Assembly (NCBI GenBank): GCA_017447445.1
Contig: JAFSNK010000029.1
Span: 1 to 40,373, forward strand
Direction: 5' to 3'
DNA: 40,373 nucleotides
Origin: Clostridia bacterium
GTDB taxonomy: Bacteria; Bacillota; Clostridia; Oscillospirales; CAG-382
Shown piece after piece: positions 40,359-40,373 of this stretch (position 1 is the stretch's first letter; each line of letters starts with the position of its first letter). The notes beneath the pieces are model-generated. The model saw only the letters and a program-made list of their open reading frames with translations. It was not told where the DNA came from and ran no database searches. The position numbers were made by a program, and so were the translations under genes.

Positions 40359-40373
40359 AATCATCCGCTTCTC

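Noticed and set aside
1..40373. CRISPR array, restriction system or prophage
   Set aside because: No regularly spaced repeats, methylase, nuclease or phage structural genes are seen.

Overview
The window looks like a chromosomal contig from an uncultured anaerobic member of the Clostridia, probably an Oscillospiraceae/Ruminococcaceae-like gut or rumen bacterium. Reasons: coding DNA is GC-rich with strong AGGAGG-type ribosome binding sites and consensus sigma-A promoters; it carries the SCIFF peptide and its radical SAM maturase, a Clostridia hallmark; it has a short HisG with HisZ, bacterial S21, and the Firmicutes-type infC-rpmI-rplT operon behind an attenuated leader. A secreted serpin, a GH26-type mannanase-like lipoprotein, CBM9-like proteins and an orphan solute-binding lipoprotein fit life on plant or host glycans. 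The lineage is inferred from gene content only.

Layout. 1-2.5 kb: 3' end of dnaK, dnaJ (TTG start), convergent ruvX. 2.5-4.2 kb: small unknown proteins, a diverged dispersed repeat, and a self-contained 45-codon gene with its own promoter, operator-like palindrome and terminator. 4.2-8.0 kb: acyl-ACP thioesterase coupled to a tyrosine recombinase, divergent from a CBM9-like protein and a lipoprotein serpin. 8.1-11.1 kb: leftward SCIFF unit scfA - attenuator - scfB - Orn/Lys/Arg-type decarboxylase. 11.1-18.6 kb: uninterrupted histidine operon hisZ-G-D-C-B-H-A-F-IE, most genes joined by ATGA overlaps, with an operator-like inverted repeat at the expected transcription start; no histidinol-phosphate phosphatase gene is in it. 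18.6-20.2 kb: HAD phosphatase and an apparently frameshifted unknown gene. 20.2-23.1 kb: asnS and an aminotransferase interrupted by one in-frame TAG. 23.1-31.1 kb: surface and carbohydrate genes (solute-binding lipoprotein, DUF4855-like protein, sugar isomerase/epimerase, membrane-anchored unknown), a serine acetyltransferase with a long helical N-terminal extension, and an acidic-linker CBM9-like lipoprotein. 31.1-34.5 kb: HD-GYP membrane protein and GH26-like lipoprotein. 34.6-36.3 kb: rpsU and infC-rpmI-rplT (IF-3 with an ATC start). 36.3-40.4 kb: amidase with SH3 domain, HtrA-like protease downstream of a sensor histidine kinase, and a second copy of the dispersed repeat.

The observations most worth following are the amber codon in the aminotransferase, the frameshifted gene at 19.4-19.9 kb, the helical extension on the serine acetyltransferase, the two copies of an intergenic element with a conserved hairpin, the decarboxylase coupled to the SCIFF maturase, and the regulated 45-residue peptide. 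No CRISPR array, tRNA, rRNA, prophage or insertion sequence was recognised.
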